64,000 bases of DNA from Nesterenkonia sandarakina (lineage in GTDB: Bacteria > Actinomycetota > Actinomycetes > Actinomycetales > Micrococcaceae): the NCBI RefSeq assembly GCF_013410215.1, contig NZ_JACCFQ010000001.1, positions 2,294,001-2,358,000 on the forward strand, read 5' to 3'. Below the pieces are notes generated by a model, which was not told the origin of the DNA, made no database searches, and saw nothing but the letters and a program-made list of their open reading frames with translations. Of the stretch, positions 12,509 through 21,399 are shown one piece after another. The translations under genes were made by a program, and so were the position numbers. Position 1 is the stretch's first letter. Every line of letters starts with the position of its first letter.

Positions 12509-15018
12509 CCGCGGGGAAACCCTTGGATCTGCGGCTGCTTCCGGCCGCTCTGTCCTCTTGGGCGGCAGCACTGGCGGCGGTGCATCTTCCCTGGCAGCAC
12601 GCGCTGCACCTGGGGTGGACCCTGCTGGGTGTTGGGGCGCTGGCCACCCTGGGGGCCTGGCTCCTGCACCGCCTGAGCACTGCGGCCGCGCCGCTGCATA
12701 TCTTGCTCTGCTGCGTCCTGGCCGGCGCCGTGGCGTTCCAGGCCGGGACCGAAGCCCGAGAGCATCACAGCAGCGGGTGGGTCTCGGCGGTGGAGAGTGA
12801 CGTCCCGGTCATGGTCACGCTGCGGGTCTCGGCCCAGCCGGAGGTGCTCAGCACCCCGGGGTTCGACGGCCAGACTCGAATCGCGGCTGCGGCGACGGTG
12901 GAGACCGCGGTCCTCTCCGGCGAGGACCGCCCACGGCCCCTCGACGCTTTCGTGGTGATCATCCAAGACTCCGCTGCGGCGCCGACTGGCCACCCCTCCG
13001 CGGAGCCGACTGGTCAGCCTCCCGGCGGGCCTGCCGGGGAGCATATCGGTCAGCCCGAGGGTCACCCTTCGGCGGCGTCCAGGGTGGGCACGCTGTCATT
13101 GGTCACCGGCCATCGGTACCAGGGGCTGGTGAAGCTCAGCCCGACGGGCCCGGGCCAGCGGGAGACCGCCCTGGTCTTCCCCTTCGGCGAGCCCCTGCAG
13201 CGGCTGCCCGCCGATCCGCGCACCGAATTCACCGAGGTCTTCAACGGCCTCCGCTCGGCCACCGCGGCGGCCTCTGCTCCCGCGGTCGGTGATGCCCCGG
13301 CGCTGCTGCCGGGTCTGATCCTGGGGGACCGCACACACCAGGACCAGGAGCTCAGCGAGGCGATGCGCGCTGCGGGTTTGAGCCATCTGACCGCGGTGAG
13401 CGGCGCCAACTGCGCCCTGGTCATGGGGGCGCTGATCGGTCTGGTGCGGCTGTCGCGCGCTCCGCGCTGGACGAGCGTCCCGGTCTCACTGATCGGTCTG
13501 CTGCTCTTCGTGCTGCTGGTCCACCCGGAGCCCAGCGTGATCCGTGCCGGTGTGATGGGCAGCATCGCCGCGGTCTCCCTCTTCGCCGGTCGCGGACGGT
13601 CTGCCTTCGCGCTGCTGTGTCTCTGTGTGTTGGGCCTGTTGGTGTTTGACCCGTTCTACGCGATGGAACCGGCGTTCCAGCTGAGTGCGGCTGCCACCGC
13701 GGGGATCGTGGTGCTGGGAACCAGGATCCGTGAGCGGCTCGAAGGCTTCCTGCCGATGGTGCTGGCGGCTCCGCTGGCTCTGGCGTTCTCGGCGCAGCTC
13801 TTCGTCACTCCGGTGCTGCTGCCGCTCTCGGCGTCGATGAGCACCTACGCCATTCCTGCCAACGTGTTGGCCGCCCCGTTCGTGCCGTTCATCACCGTCC
13901 CGGGCACCTTCGCGGCAGTCATCTCCACGACGCTGCCCTGGTTGGCGGTGCCGATCCTCTGGTGCTGCGGCTGGGCGGCAGCCTGCCTCGGGCTGATCGG
14001 GCGGGTGGCCTCGGGGCTGCCGCAGGCCACCGCCCCATGGCCCGAGGGGTGGCTGGGCTGGGCGCTGGTGGTGCTCTACGTCTTCGCGGCAGTGGTCCTG
14101 GCCTGGGGCCTGGTGGAGCGTTTCCGTCTGTGGCAGGTGCTTCTGCTCGCCGGCATGGCGGGTGCTGTGCTCGCGCTGGTGCTGCCGGTGACCGCGCTGA
14201 CGCCCACCCGGGGTATCGATCAGTGGCAGGTGGCGCTGTGTGATGTGGGCCAGGGAGACATGCTGGTGGTGCGAACCCAAGAGGCCGCCGGGGTCATCGT
14301 GGACACCGGAGAGGACCCGCTGCTCGCGGACCGATGTCTTGAGAAGCTCGGAGTGGACACTGTCGAGGCGCTGCTGCTCACCCATGAACACCGCGACCAC
14401 TATGGCGGGACTCCGGGGGTCCTCCAAGATCGGGAAGCGGGGTTGGTCCTGCATGCCGGCAGCGCAGACTGGGACGTGGGCACCGAGGTGGAGTCCGTCG
14501 CGGAGCTGCCGGTGGATGTGCCGGTGCACCGCCCGGAGGCTGGGGAGACCTTCGAGTTCCTGGGCGGGGTCCAGGTCCGCCTGACCGTGTGGGCCGCCGA
14601 GGCCCATCACGCCGAGGCCAATGACAATTCATTGGTGGCGCTCTTCGAGATCGCCGATTCCCGCCTGGAGCCGGGAGTCATCGGCTCCGCGGAGCAGCCG
14701 CTGCGGCTGCTCGCCATGGGCGATATGGAACAGGAGGTCGCTGCGTCGCTGCTGCGTCGGGTGGGTCCACCAGAGGGGGTTCATCTGCTGAAGGTCTCTC
14801 ATCACGGGGCGTCCAACGGGGGCACGCAGGTGCTGGAGGCGACCCGGCCGGCGGCGGCCCTGATCGGGGTGGGGGAGGAGAACTCCTATGGGCACCCTTC
14901 AGCGGAGATCATCGGCACCTTGGAGGGACTAGGCGCCGCGGTCTACCGCACTGATCTGCACGGCACAGTGGTGTTCACTGTGGATGCAGATGGTCTGGAG
15001 GCGGACGCTGTTCCCTGA
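12505..15018 (+). CDS. comEC: ComEC/Rec2 DNA-uptake channel with metallo-beta-lactamase domain
   Basis: Polytopic membrane channel that brings single-stranded DNA into the cytoplasm. The 837 residues comprise N-terminal membrane helices with an OB-like extracellular part, the central competence domain (LSHLTAVSGANCALVMGAL is the family hallmark) with many hydrophobic helices, and a C-terminal metallo-beta-lactamase domain with H627-E-H629-R-D631-H632 and VSHHGASNGG, a possible nuclease. GTG 12505 overlaps the comEA stop by 4 bases. holA, which often follows in actinobacteria, is absent here. Uptake ability cannot be inferred from these two genes alone. Confidence 0.9.
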   Translation: MTAGKPLDLRLLPAALSSWAAALAAVHLPWQHALHLGWTLLGVGALATLGAWLLHRLSTAAAPLHILLCCVLAGAVAFQAGTEAREHHSSGWVSAVESDVPVMVTLRVSAQPEVLSTPGFDGQTRIAAAATVETAVLSGEDRPRPLDAFVVIIQDSAAAPTGHPSAEPTGQPPGGPAGEHIGQPEGHPSAASRVGTLSLVTGHRYQGLVKLSPTGPGQRETALVFPFGEPLQRLPADPRTEFTEVFNGLRSATAAASAPAVGDAPALLPGLILGDRTHQDQELSEAMRAAGLSHLTAVSGANCALVMGALIGLVRLSRAPRWTSVPVSLIGLLLFVLLVHPEPSVIRAGVMGSIAAVSLFAGRGRSAFALLCLCVLGLLVFDPFYAMEPAFQLSAAATAGIVVLGTRIRERLEGFLPMVLAAPLALAFSAQLFVTPVLLPLSASMSTYAIPANVLAAPFVPFITVPGTFAAVISTTLPWLAVPILWCCGWAAACLGLIGRVASGLPQATAPWPEGWLGWALVVLYVFAAVVLAWGLVERFRLWQVLLLAGMAGAVLALVLPVTALTPTRGIDQWQVALCDVGQGDMLVVRTQEAAGVIVDTGEDPLLADRCLEKLGVDTVEALLLTHEHRDHYGGTPGVLQDREAGLVLHAGSADWDVGTEVESVAELPVDVPVHRPEAGETFEFLGGVQVRLTVWAAEAHHAEANDNSLVALFEIADSRLEPGVIGSAEQPLRLLAMGDMEQEVAASLLRRVGPPEGVHLLKVSHHGASNGGTQVLEATRPAAALIGVGEENSYGHPSAEIIGTLEGLGAAVYRTDLHGTVVFTVDADGLEADAVP

Positions 15019-15448
15019 CTCGAGCCGATCCCGGCGACCCGCACGTTCGAAGTCCTCGAGGAGCCGGGGGACCAGGTCTGGCCCACAGCGTCGCACTGCG
15101 CTGGCGGCCACCGGATGACCTCCCGTGGCTTCCATTCTGCGCTCCGCCTGGACCCCACCCGGCCGCACCGGAGCCCTGGCGATAACACCAGCAGATCCTG
15201 GCCCCGCGTTATAGCAGCCCCGCATCAGCAGGACGTACGTTGTGCACGCGGCGTGTGGCCGAGCCCTCAGAGCCTCCATCGGTGAGACGTGCTGGTCCGG
15301 CAGACCCGTTCCTTGAACAACTTCAGCACCAGGGCTCGGCATCCACAGGCGCAGCCCGTCATCACACTGGGAAGACATCATGAGAATGCAGAGACAGCAC
15401 AGCACCAGGCGCGGTGCGCCACGCGCTACACCGCAGGAGAAGCCCACG
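15019..15448. other. 430-base intergenic stretch after comEC
   Basis: No gene is recognised on either strand; short frames here lack family features. It holds the palindrome TCCTCGAGGA at 15053-15062 and a 10-base inverted repeat, GCCGAGCCCT at 15258-15267 with AGGGCTCGGC at 15331-15340. It must contain the comEC terminator and the promoter of the downstream reductase, neither of which can be placed with confidence. Confidence 0.5.
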
Positions 15449-16438
15449 ATGCAGGCGATCGTGCAGGCCGGGTACGGCTCCAGCAGCGTCTTCGGTCTCG
15501 CCAGGATCCCCCGACCCGTGATCGCCGAGAACGAAGTGCTGGTGCAGGTTCGCGCGGCTGGCCTGGACCGCGGAACGTGGCACATGATGGTTGGCCGACC
15601 CTATCTCTTGCGGGTCATCGGCTTCGGCTTCCGAGGCCCGAAGAATCTGGTGCCGGGAATCGATGTCGCCGGAACGGTCGCGGAGGTTGGTTCTGCGGTG
15701 ACCAGGTTCGCCGTGGGCGAGCCGGTCTACGGGATGTCCCGAGGCTCCTTCGCCGAGTACGCCGCGGTCTCAGAGACCAAACTGGCCCAGAAGCCGGGGG
15801 ACCTCAGCTTCGAGCAGGCCGCAGTCGTCCCCATCTCCGCCGGAACAGCCCTGCAGGCGTTGCGTGACGTGGGTGAACTGCAAGCGGGGCAGAAGGTCTT
15901 GATCCTCGGTGCCTCCGGCGGTGTGGGCAGCTTCGCAGTGCAGCTGGCCAAGGAGCTTGGAGCGGAGGTGACAGGCGTCTGCAGTACTGGCAAGCAGGAC
16001 TTCGTCCGATCCCTCGGCGCGGATCATGTCATGGACTACACCCGGGAGGACTTCGCTGACGGAAGCTCCCACTACGATCTGATCCTCGATATTGCAGGCA
16101 ACCCCACGCTTGCCCGGCTGCGGCGCGCACTGACACCGAAGGGGACCGCCGTCATCGTCGGCGGTGAGGGAGGCGGTGACTTCACCGGAGGGTTCGGCAG
16201 AAACCTGCGAGCGCCGCTGCTGTCTCGGTTCGTGAGCCAGCGGCTGAGCATGCTCGCGGCCAAGGAACGCGGGAGTGACCTGGATCGACTCGCCGGCTAT
16301 CTCCAGAGCGGGCGGATCGTGCCCAGCCTGGAGAGGACCTTCTCGCTGGGGGAGGTCCCAGACGCGATGCGGCATCTCGAAGCCGGGGAGGTGCGCGGGA
16401 AGGTCGCGATCACGATTGCCCCCGATGCAGAAGGTTGA
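15449..16438 (+). CDS. Zinc-free MDR-family NAD(P)-dependent alcohol dehydrogenase / quinone reductase
   Basis: 329-residue cytoplasmic oxidoreductase of the medium-chain family. The GroES-like N-terminal domain lacks the catalytic zinc ligands of true alcohol dehydrogenases, which points to a quinone reductase or enoyl reductase type. The Rossmann motif is seen in VLILGASGGVGSFAVQLA, followed by LGADHVMDYTREDF. ATG 15449 was chosen because AGGAGA at 15435-15440 is ideally spaced and homology begins at MQAIVQAGYG; the frame opens 23 codons earlier. A strong hairpin at 16516-16550 ends the unit. The physiological substrate is unknown. Confidence 0.85.
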   Translation: MQAIVQAGYGSSSVFGLARIPRPVIAENEVLVQVRAAGLDRGTWHMMVGRPYLLRVIGFGFRGPKNLVPGIDVAGTVAEVGSAVTRFAVGEPVYGMSRGSFAEYAAVSETKLAQKPGDLSFEQAAVVPISAGTALQALRDVGELQAGQKVLILGASGGVGSFAVQLAKELGAEVTGVCSTGKQDFVRSLGADHVMDYTREDFADGSSHYDLILDIAGNPTLARLRRALTPKGTAVIVGGEGGGDFTGGFGRNLRAPLLSRFVSQRLSMLAAKERGSDLDRLAGYLQSGRIVPSLERTFSLGEVPDAMRHLEAGEVRGKVAITIAPDAEG

Positions 16439-16515
16439 GGGCTGCTCACGGCAGCGATCCCGGGCAGGGCGGGCCCGGTCCATCGCGCTGGCGCTGAACC
16501 CGGATGATCAGACAG

Positions 16516-16550
16516 CTTGGGGGCGTCAGCTCTGCGCTGACGCCCCCAAG
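16516..16550. terminator. Perfect 15-bp hairpin, bidirectional terminator
   Basis: CTTGGGGGCGTCAGC at 16516-16530 and GCTGACGCCCCCAAG at 16536-16550 form a perfect 15-bp stem with a 5-base loop. It sits between the converging MDR reductase and Rpf-like genes, so it probably ends transcription from both sides, although T runs are weak. Confidence 0.8.
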
Positions 16551-16577
16551 TGATGTGCCTGACGGCACCGCGTTGAA

Positions 16578-17321
16578 TCAGCCTGCGACGGGCAGCTTCA
16601 GCTGGTCGCCGACGAAGATCAGGTTGGGATCCTGGACGGTGTCGGTGTTGGCGTTCCAGATGTCCTTCCAGTCGAGACCCAGAGCGTTGGCGATCTTGGA
16701 GAGCGAATCGCCGGACTGCACGGTGTAGGTCTCGCCCGAGGTCTGCACCTGGGTCTGCTGCGGTGCCTGCTCGACGGGCGCCTGCTCCACAGGTGCCTGC
16801 TCGACCGGTGCGGGCTCGGGGGCCGGAGCAGGAGCGGGTGCTGGCTCAGGGGCTGGCTCGGGAGCGGGTGCTGGCTCAGGGGCCGGCTGAGGAGCCGGAG
16901 CAGGAGCTTCCTGCTGCGGAGCGGACTGCTCGGAGGTCGAGCCGCTCTGAGCAGCGCTGGTGGAGCCGCCGCCGCCGGGGTTGCCGGAGAGGCCGAGCTG
17001 GGAGGAGCAGGAGGGCCATGCGCCCCAGCCCTGGATCTCCCAGAGTGCGTGCGCGCGGCTGATCTGCTCGGACTTGCTGGCCTCGCTGGGCAGACCGGAG
17101 CCGCCCACTGCCTGCCAGGACTGCTGGGAGAACTGCAGGCCGCCGTAGTAGCCGTTGCCGGTGTTGATCGACCAGTTGCCACCGGACTCGCACTGCGCGA
17201 GCTGGTCCCACTGGCCCGAGGCGCTTGCAGCAGGAGCCTGAGCCACAACGGCTGCACCGGCCAGCGTGGCAGCAGCAAGTCCGCCGCCGAGAACCTTCTT
17301 GAAAGTCTGCTTGGTCTGCAT
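16578..17321 (-). CDS. Secreted resuscitation-promoting-factor-like transglycosylase with LysM domain
   Basis: Exported peptidoglycan hydrolase expected to cut glycan strands and stimulate regrowth of resting cells. The 247-residue precursor has an N-terminal signal peptide (cleavage probably after ASA near residue 34). The Rpf domain follows (SGQWDQLAQCESGGNWSI) with the catalytic Glu at residue 45 and a Cys pair, ending at AWPSC. A long Ala/Pro/Glu/Gln repeat linker leads to a C-terminal LysM cell-wall-binding domain (TYTVQSGDSLSKIANAL to DQLKLPVAG). ATG 17321 begins the signal peptide; the frame continues 29 codons upstream without family features. A structured leader precedes it. Confidence 0.93.
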   Translation of the reverse strand: MQTKQTFKKVLGGGLAAATLAGAAVVAQAPAASASGQWDQLAQCESGGNWSINTGNGYYGGLQFSQQSWQAVGGSGLPSEASKSEQISRAHALWEIQGWGAWPSCSSQLGLSGNPGGGGSTSAAQSGSTSEQSAPQQEAPAPAPQPAPEPAPAPEPAPEPAPAPAPAPEPAPVEQAPVEQAPVEQAPQQTQVQTSGETYTVQSGDSLSKIANALGLDWKDIWNANTDTVQDPNLIFVGDQLKLPVAG

Positions 17322-17375
17322 GAGAGTTGAGTCCCGAAGTCCCTGCACTCGTGACCCTCCCGGGCCGTCCTCGTG

Positions 17376-17450
17376 CCACCGTCCGCCTTCATGATGTGTA
17401 GCGGTCAAGTTTCACCTGAGTCGGCATGGACGGTGGTGGGCAGCCGACTC
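17376..17450 (-). promoter_or_regulatory. Interleaved inverted repeats in the Rpf leader (possible RNA pseudoknot)
   Basis: In the leader of the Rpf gene, 17376-17384 (CCACCGTCC) is the perfect complement of 17428-17436 (GGACGGTGG), and 17418-17425 (GAGTCGGC) is the perfect complement of 17443-17450 (GCCGACTC). The two pairs interleave, so they form either a pseudoknot or two exclusive hairpins in the mRNA. Rpf genes in other actinobacteria often carry a c-di-AMP (ydaO) riboswitch. The AGCTAAC and GTAGGC signatures of that class were not found here. Confidence 0.45.
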
Positions 17451-17720
17451 CGGTGCTTCCGGGACGCCGTGTGCGGGCCTGGGAACGGAGGCCCAGTCGT
17501 CACGGCGGCATCACAGAAGATGTCCGATAACCAGTAAAAGGTCTCGGTTTGATTGCGTCAACCGGGGTTCAGGGACCCTGAGGCCCACAAGAACCCCGGA
17601 ATCACGGGGAACAGGCTTCGTTATCTACCCGTTATCAACGTTTCTGTGAATAACATGTGAGTGACGCGAGTCGGTGGCTCTCCCCGCGCTTCGGTGCTCT
17701 CGCTGCGCGCAGAGCCACTT

Positions 17721-17731
17721 CCACAATGTGG
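17721..17731 (+). promoter_or_regulatory. Small dyad upstream of the Lrp-type gene
   Basis: CCACAATGTGG at 17721-17731 is a perfect dyad around a central A, lying about 55 bases before the start of the Lrp-family gene. Lrp-type regulators bind such dyads and usually control themselves, so this is a candidate autoregulatory site. It is short and could be chance. Confidence 0.3.
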
Positions 17732-17784
17732 GAATTTTGGTGCTGCAGCCGCCATCGCGGCTGATCTGGTGCAAGAATCGGGTG

Positions 17785-18258
17785 ATGGACGGTGTGGATC
17801 GCGCAATCATTTCGGCGCTGCGGGAAGATGGTCGAATCTCCAACGCGGCCCTTGCCCAGAAGGTCGGGCTCACTGCTGGACCCTGCCTGCGGCGGGTGCA
17901 GCGGCTGGAGGCCGAGGGTGTCATCCTTGGCTACACCGCGGACATCAACCCGGAATCGCTGGGGCAGTCCTTCGAAGTCGGACTGGACATCGAGCTCAAG
18001 TGGGGGGACCGGGAGACCGTAGAACGCTTCGAGAACACGATGGCCGGGTACGAGGAGGTCCTGGAGCTGCTGCGACTCTTCGGCTCCCCGGACTACTTCG
18101 TCCGCGTCGCCGTAGCCGACCTCCACGCCTACGAGCGGTTCCTCACCAAGAAGGTGCTCACCATCCCTGGGGTGCAGGGCACAGATTCCGCCTTCCCGAT
18201 GAAGATCATCAAGAGCCAGCGCCCGCATCTGAACACCGGGAAGTCCTTCGACGAGTGA
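17785..18258 (+). CDS. Lrp/AsnC family transcriptional regulator
   Basis: 157-residue DNA-binding regulator that usually senses amino acids. An N-terminal winged helix-turn-helix (MDGVDRAIISALREDGRIS, then LAQKVGLTAGPCLRRVQRLE) is followed by the RAM effector domain (GVILGYTADINPESLG to the C-terminus), with the gate-like GSPDYFVRVAVADLHAYE. ATG 17785 is chosen over GTG 17782 and over the longer open frame to 17674, because homology begins at DGVDRAI. The next gene, a CynX-like exporter or importer, starts 8 bases after the stop and is probably its target. Confidence 0.9.
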   Translation: MDGVDRAIISALREDGRISNAALAQKVGLTAGPCLRRVQRLEAEGVILGYTADINPESLGQSFEVGLDIELKWGDRETVERFENTMAGYEEVLELLRLFGSPDYFVRVAVADLHAYERFLTKKVLTIPGVQGTDSAFPMKIIKSQRPHLNTGKSFDE

Positions 18259-18265
18259 GCCGGGG

Positions 18266-19627
18266 GTGAGCGCAGCCGAGCCGTCCCCGCCCACGCGACT
18301 GCCGCACCTGCTGATGGTGGTCACGGTGCTGATCGTGGCGGCGAACCTGCGTCCTGCCATCACGGTGGTGGGCCCGCTGATCGAACGGATCGGTGAAGAC
18401 ACCGGTCTTGGTCCGGCGGCGCTGGGGCTCTTGGGCGCGATTCCCGCCCTGGGCTTCGGCGTGGTCGCGCTCTTCGTGGCAGCGCTCGGGCGCCGCTGGG
18501 GACTGGAGCGGACGATCTTCGTCTCGTTGCTGCTGCTGGGGGTGGGCACGGCACTGCGGTCGCTGCCGCTGGGCGGGTTCTCCCTCTTTGCGGGAACGGT
18601 GATCCTCAGCGCAGCCATCGGGGTGGGCAACGTGCTGGTCCCGGCAGTGGTCAAGCGAGACTTCCCCGCTCGGGTCCCGGTGATGACCGGGCTCTATACG
18701 GCGGTGCTGGTCGGATGTGCGGCCATCGCGTCGGGCAGCGCGGTCCCGGTCGCAGCGGCCACCGGGTGGGAGTTCACCTTGGGGGTCTCCGCGATCTTCG
18801 CACTGATCTCTGCAGCGCTGTGGGGAGTCCGGCTCGGAGCCCCTCGCCGCCGCGGCGCATCACCGCGACCAGCGGCTGGCGCAGCGTCCAGGCCGGAGCT
18901 GGGTTCCACTGACGCTCCGGAGCACCATGATGCGAGCCCGGCAGCTCCCGACGCCGGGGCAGCACCTGCCGCACCCGAATCCACCGAGGGCCTCGACCCT
19001 GCCCCCAGGGACGACGTCGGCTCGCTCCCCGAGGCCCCTGCCCCGGGCACCCCAGGCCGATCCATGTGGCGCTCCGCCGTGGCCTGGCAGGTCACCGCCT
19101 ACTTCGCCCTGCAGTCCGGGATCTTCTACCTGATGCTGACCTGGTTCCCGGCCATCCAGACCTCCCACGGAGTCACCGACGCCGCGGCAGGGTTCTGGCT
19201 CGGCGCGTATCAGGCCATCGGGATCCTCGCGAGCCTGGTGACGGGGCCGATCATGCAGCGTGCCGCGGATCAACGTGCGGTGATCGTGGCGCTGGCGGGC
19301 ATCATGTTCTTCGGCGTGCTGGGAATCATCCTGCTCCCCGCGGCGATGCCGGTCTGGGCGCTGGTGGTCGGCTTCGCCTCGGGTGGGAACCTGCTGGCCG
19401 GGCTGACCCTGATCAGCATGCGCGCCCGGACTGCGGGGGAGGCCGGTCGCCTCTCCGGGATGGCGCAGGGGGTGGGGTACCTGCTCGCCGCGGTGGGTCC
19501 GCTGCTCGCCGGCAGCCTGTTCGAGCTCTCCGGGTCCTGGTCGCTGGTGCTGTGGATCATTGCCGGCGCCGTCGTCGTGATGGCGCTGGTGGGACTGCTC
19601 GCCGGTCGCCGGGTCGACGTGCTCTGA
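18266..19627 (+). CDS. MFS transporter, CynX/NimT type
   Basis: 453-residue major-facilitator protein with about 12 membrane helices. The first helix region (VLIVAANLRPAITVVGPLIERI) is typical of the cyanate/2-nitroimidazole (CynX/NimT) group. A long polar loop of about 80 residues (around 190-275, rich in Ala, Pro and Asp) joins the two halves. GTG 18266 follows a GGGGG run and lies 8 bases after the Lrp-type gene, indicating an operon. The substrate is unknown; an amino acid derivative would fit the regulator but is inference. Confidence 0.82.
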   Translation: MSAAEPSPPTRLPHLLMVVTVLIVAANLRPAITVVGPLIERIGEDTGLGPAALGLLGAIPALGFGVVALFVAALGRRWGLERTIFVSLLLLGVGTALRSLPLGGFSLFAGTVILSAAIGVGNVLVPAVVKRDFPARVPVMTGLYTAVLVGCAAIASGSAVPVAAATGWEFTLGVSAIFALISAALWGVRLGAPRRRGASPRPAAGAASRPELGSTDAPEHHDASPAAPDAGAAPAAPESTEGLDPAPRDDVGSLPEAPAPGTPGRSMWRSAVAWQVTAYFALQSGIFYLMLTWFPAIQTSHGVTDAAAGFWLGAYQAIGILASLVTGPIMQRAADQRAVIVALAGIMFFGVLGIILLPAAMPVWALVVGFASGGNLLAGLTLISMRARTAGEAGRLSGMAQGVGYLLAAVGPLLAGSLFELSGSWSLVLWIIAGAVVVMALVGLLAGRRVDVL

Positions 19628-19649
19628 ACTGCGCGCATCAGGGCCGAAC

Positions 19650-19683
19650 GCGCTGACCCGGCGAGTGCGCTGACCCGGTGAGT
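19650..19683. repeat. 17-bp tandem duplication between converging genes
   Basis: GCGCTGACCCGGCGAGT at 19650-19666 is followed directly by a copy with one change at 19667-19683, and a third partial copy begins at 19684. A second small duplication, CAGCACCTCCGCACC, occurs at 19720-19734 and 19736-19750. Together these fill most of the gap between the transporter and citrate-carrier stops. Confidence 0.7.
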
Positions 19684-19750
19684 GCGCTGGCATGGCCGTG
19701 TAGTGAACAGCTCAACGGTCAGCACCTCCGCACCCCAGCACCTCCGCACC

Positions 19751-21289
19751 TCAGCTCCAGGGGATCAGGCCCAGCGCCAGTGCGAGCACCAGGGCGACCA
19801 CCGAGAAGATCCACATCGGCACGAAGGAGTACCGGATGTGTTTGCCGATGTCACAGCCGGCCAGGCCCAGCGCCAGCCACAATGCTGCGGAGAACGGGCT
19901 GATGAAGGTGCCGATGATGTTTCCGACCAGCACGGCGTAGACCACTGCGAGGGTGCTCACGCCGGCCTGCGTGGAGACTCCCTCCACCACTGGAAGCAGC
20001 GCGAAGTAGTGGGCATCGGTGCTCAGCAGCAGTTCCAGGGGCAGGCCGAACACTCCGACGATCAGGTGCAGGTAGGGGATCAGCGCACCAGGGAGGATCG
20101 CCACGGCGTCGGTGGCGAGCGACTCCAGCATCCCGGACTCCTCCAGGATGCCCAGGAAGCAGCCTGCGGCCAGCACGATCGCGCCGGTGGTGATGGCAGC
20201 GCCGCCGTTGATCTTCAACGTCTCCATCTGGTCGCTGACCTTGGGATGGTTGATCACCAGGGCCGCGCTGAGGCCCAGCATGAACGCCAGCGGGGCTGGC
20301 AGGATGTCCGAGATCAGCAGCGCCAGCATCCCGAAGACCAGCAGCGTGTTCACGATCATCCGCCACCGCGGGGTCGCCGCGGCGTTCTCGGTCCCGCCCC
20401 AGAGGTCATCGGCCTCGCCGGTGAATTCGTGAGTCCGGGCGCTGTGAGTGGTCTCCGCAATCTCGCCAGAGCCTCCCGCGCTGCCCTTGTCCCCTGAGTC
20501 GCCCGAGCCTCCGGTGCTGCCAAATCTTCCGGTGCTGCCGCGGCTCTCGGCGCCGGGTGTCGAGCCCTGGGCTGAGCCGAGGGTCGAGGCGGAGACGAGC
20601 TCGTGCTCCTCGATCCGCTCCTGCGTCTGGTCACCGGACAGGGTCTCAGCGTGCACCGGGGACCCGGCGCGGGCGGCGATGCGGCGCTGCTCGCGCAGCC
20701 CCAGCAGGACCGCGGTGACCACCAGCATCACCAGGCAGAGGACCTGTACCGGGATCAGTCCACGCCACAGCTCGATCGGGTCCATGCCCACGACGGCGGC
20801 GGAGCGCGCCACGGGTCCGCCCCAGGGGAGCATGTTCAACACCCCCATGCTCATGCCGGCCAGCAGCAGCAGCAGGTAGGGGCTCATCCCGAGGTGCCGG
20901 TAGAGCGGCAGCAGGGCCGGGATCACGATCAGGAACGTGGAGGCCCCGGCGCCGTCGAGGTGGCACACCGCCGCCAGGAGCACCGTGCCCACGCAGACCG
21001 CGATCACGTTTCCGCGGGTCAGTCTCACGGTGAGCCGCACCAGGGGTTCGAAGAGCCCGGCCTGGTTCATGATCCCGAAGAACAGGATGGCGAAGATCAG
21101 CATCACCGCGACGTCGAGGACCGCGCCGATGCCCTCTCCGAAGAAGTCGCCGATCTCCGTGAAGCTGAAGCCGGCCAGCAGCGCGCCGGCGAACGGGATC
21201 ACGGTCAGTCCGACGATCGGCGCGATGCGCCCCATGATCAGCAGCGTCGTCATGGTGACGATCACCGCCAGGCCGATTAGGCTGAGCAT
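19751..21289 (-). CDS. CitMHS-type citrate:metal symporter
   Basis: 512-residue polytopic carrier of the CitM/CitH family, which takes up citrate as a complex with a divalent metal ion. Family-like segments are the N-terminal MGRIAPIVGLTVIPFAGALL, the HLDGAGASTFLIVIPALLPL stretch and MGVLNMLPWGGPVARSA. A polar insertion (Ser/Gly/Glu-rich, residues about 225-295) separates the two membrane halves. ATG 21289 is preceded on its own strand by a good GAGGAG. It is divergent from a CitA/CitB-like sensor pair, which is the usual control partner of such carriers. Confidence 0.9.
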   Translation of the reverse strand: MLSLIGLAVIVTMTTLLIMGRIAPIVGLTVIPFAGALLAGFSFTEIGDFFGEGIGAVLDVAVMLIFAILFFGIMNQAGLFEPLVRLTVRLTRGNVIAVCVGTVLLAAVCHLDGAGASTFLIVIPALLPLYRHLGMSPYLLLLLAGMSMGVLNMLPWGGPVARSAAVVGMDPIELWRGLIPVQVLCLVMLVVTAVLLGLREQRRIAARAGSPVHAETLSGDQTQERIEEHELVSASTLGSAQGSTPGAESRGSTGRFGSTGGSGDSGDKGSAGGSGEIAETTHSARTHEFTGEADDLWGGTENAAATPRWRMIVNTLLVFGMLALLISDILPAPLAFMLGLSAALVINHPKVSDQMETLKINGGAAITTGAIVLAAGCFLGILEESGMLESLATDAVAILPGALIPYLHLIVGVFGLPLELLLSTDAHYFALLPVVEGVSTQAGVSTLAVVYAVLVGNIIGTFISPFSAALWLALGLAGCDIGKHIRYSFVPMWIFSVVALVLALALGLIPWS

Positions 21290-21399
21290 GATTTTTTCTC
21301 CTCGATGCGCGTGGGGGATCGATCAGCGGCACGAATGTGAGCCAGATGACAGCATGGAACGGCTGTGATCGGGCCCACAGTTTTGTGCAGGTCCACGCA

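Noticed and set aside
14929-15585. A 218-codon minus-strand frame across the comEC end and the following gap
   Set aside because: Overlaps comEC and the reductase start, no recognisable domain and poor codon pattern.
17322-17640. ydaO (c-di-AMP) riboswitch before the Rpf gene
   Set aside because: The conserved AGCTAAC and GTAGGC elements were not found, so only a generic structured leader is reported.
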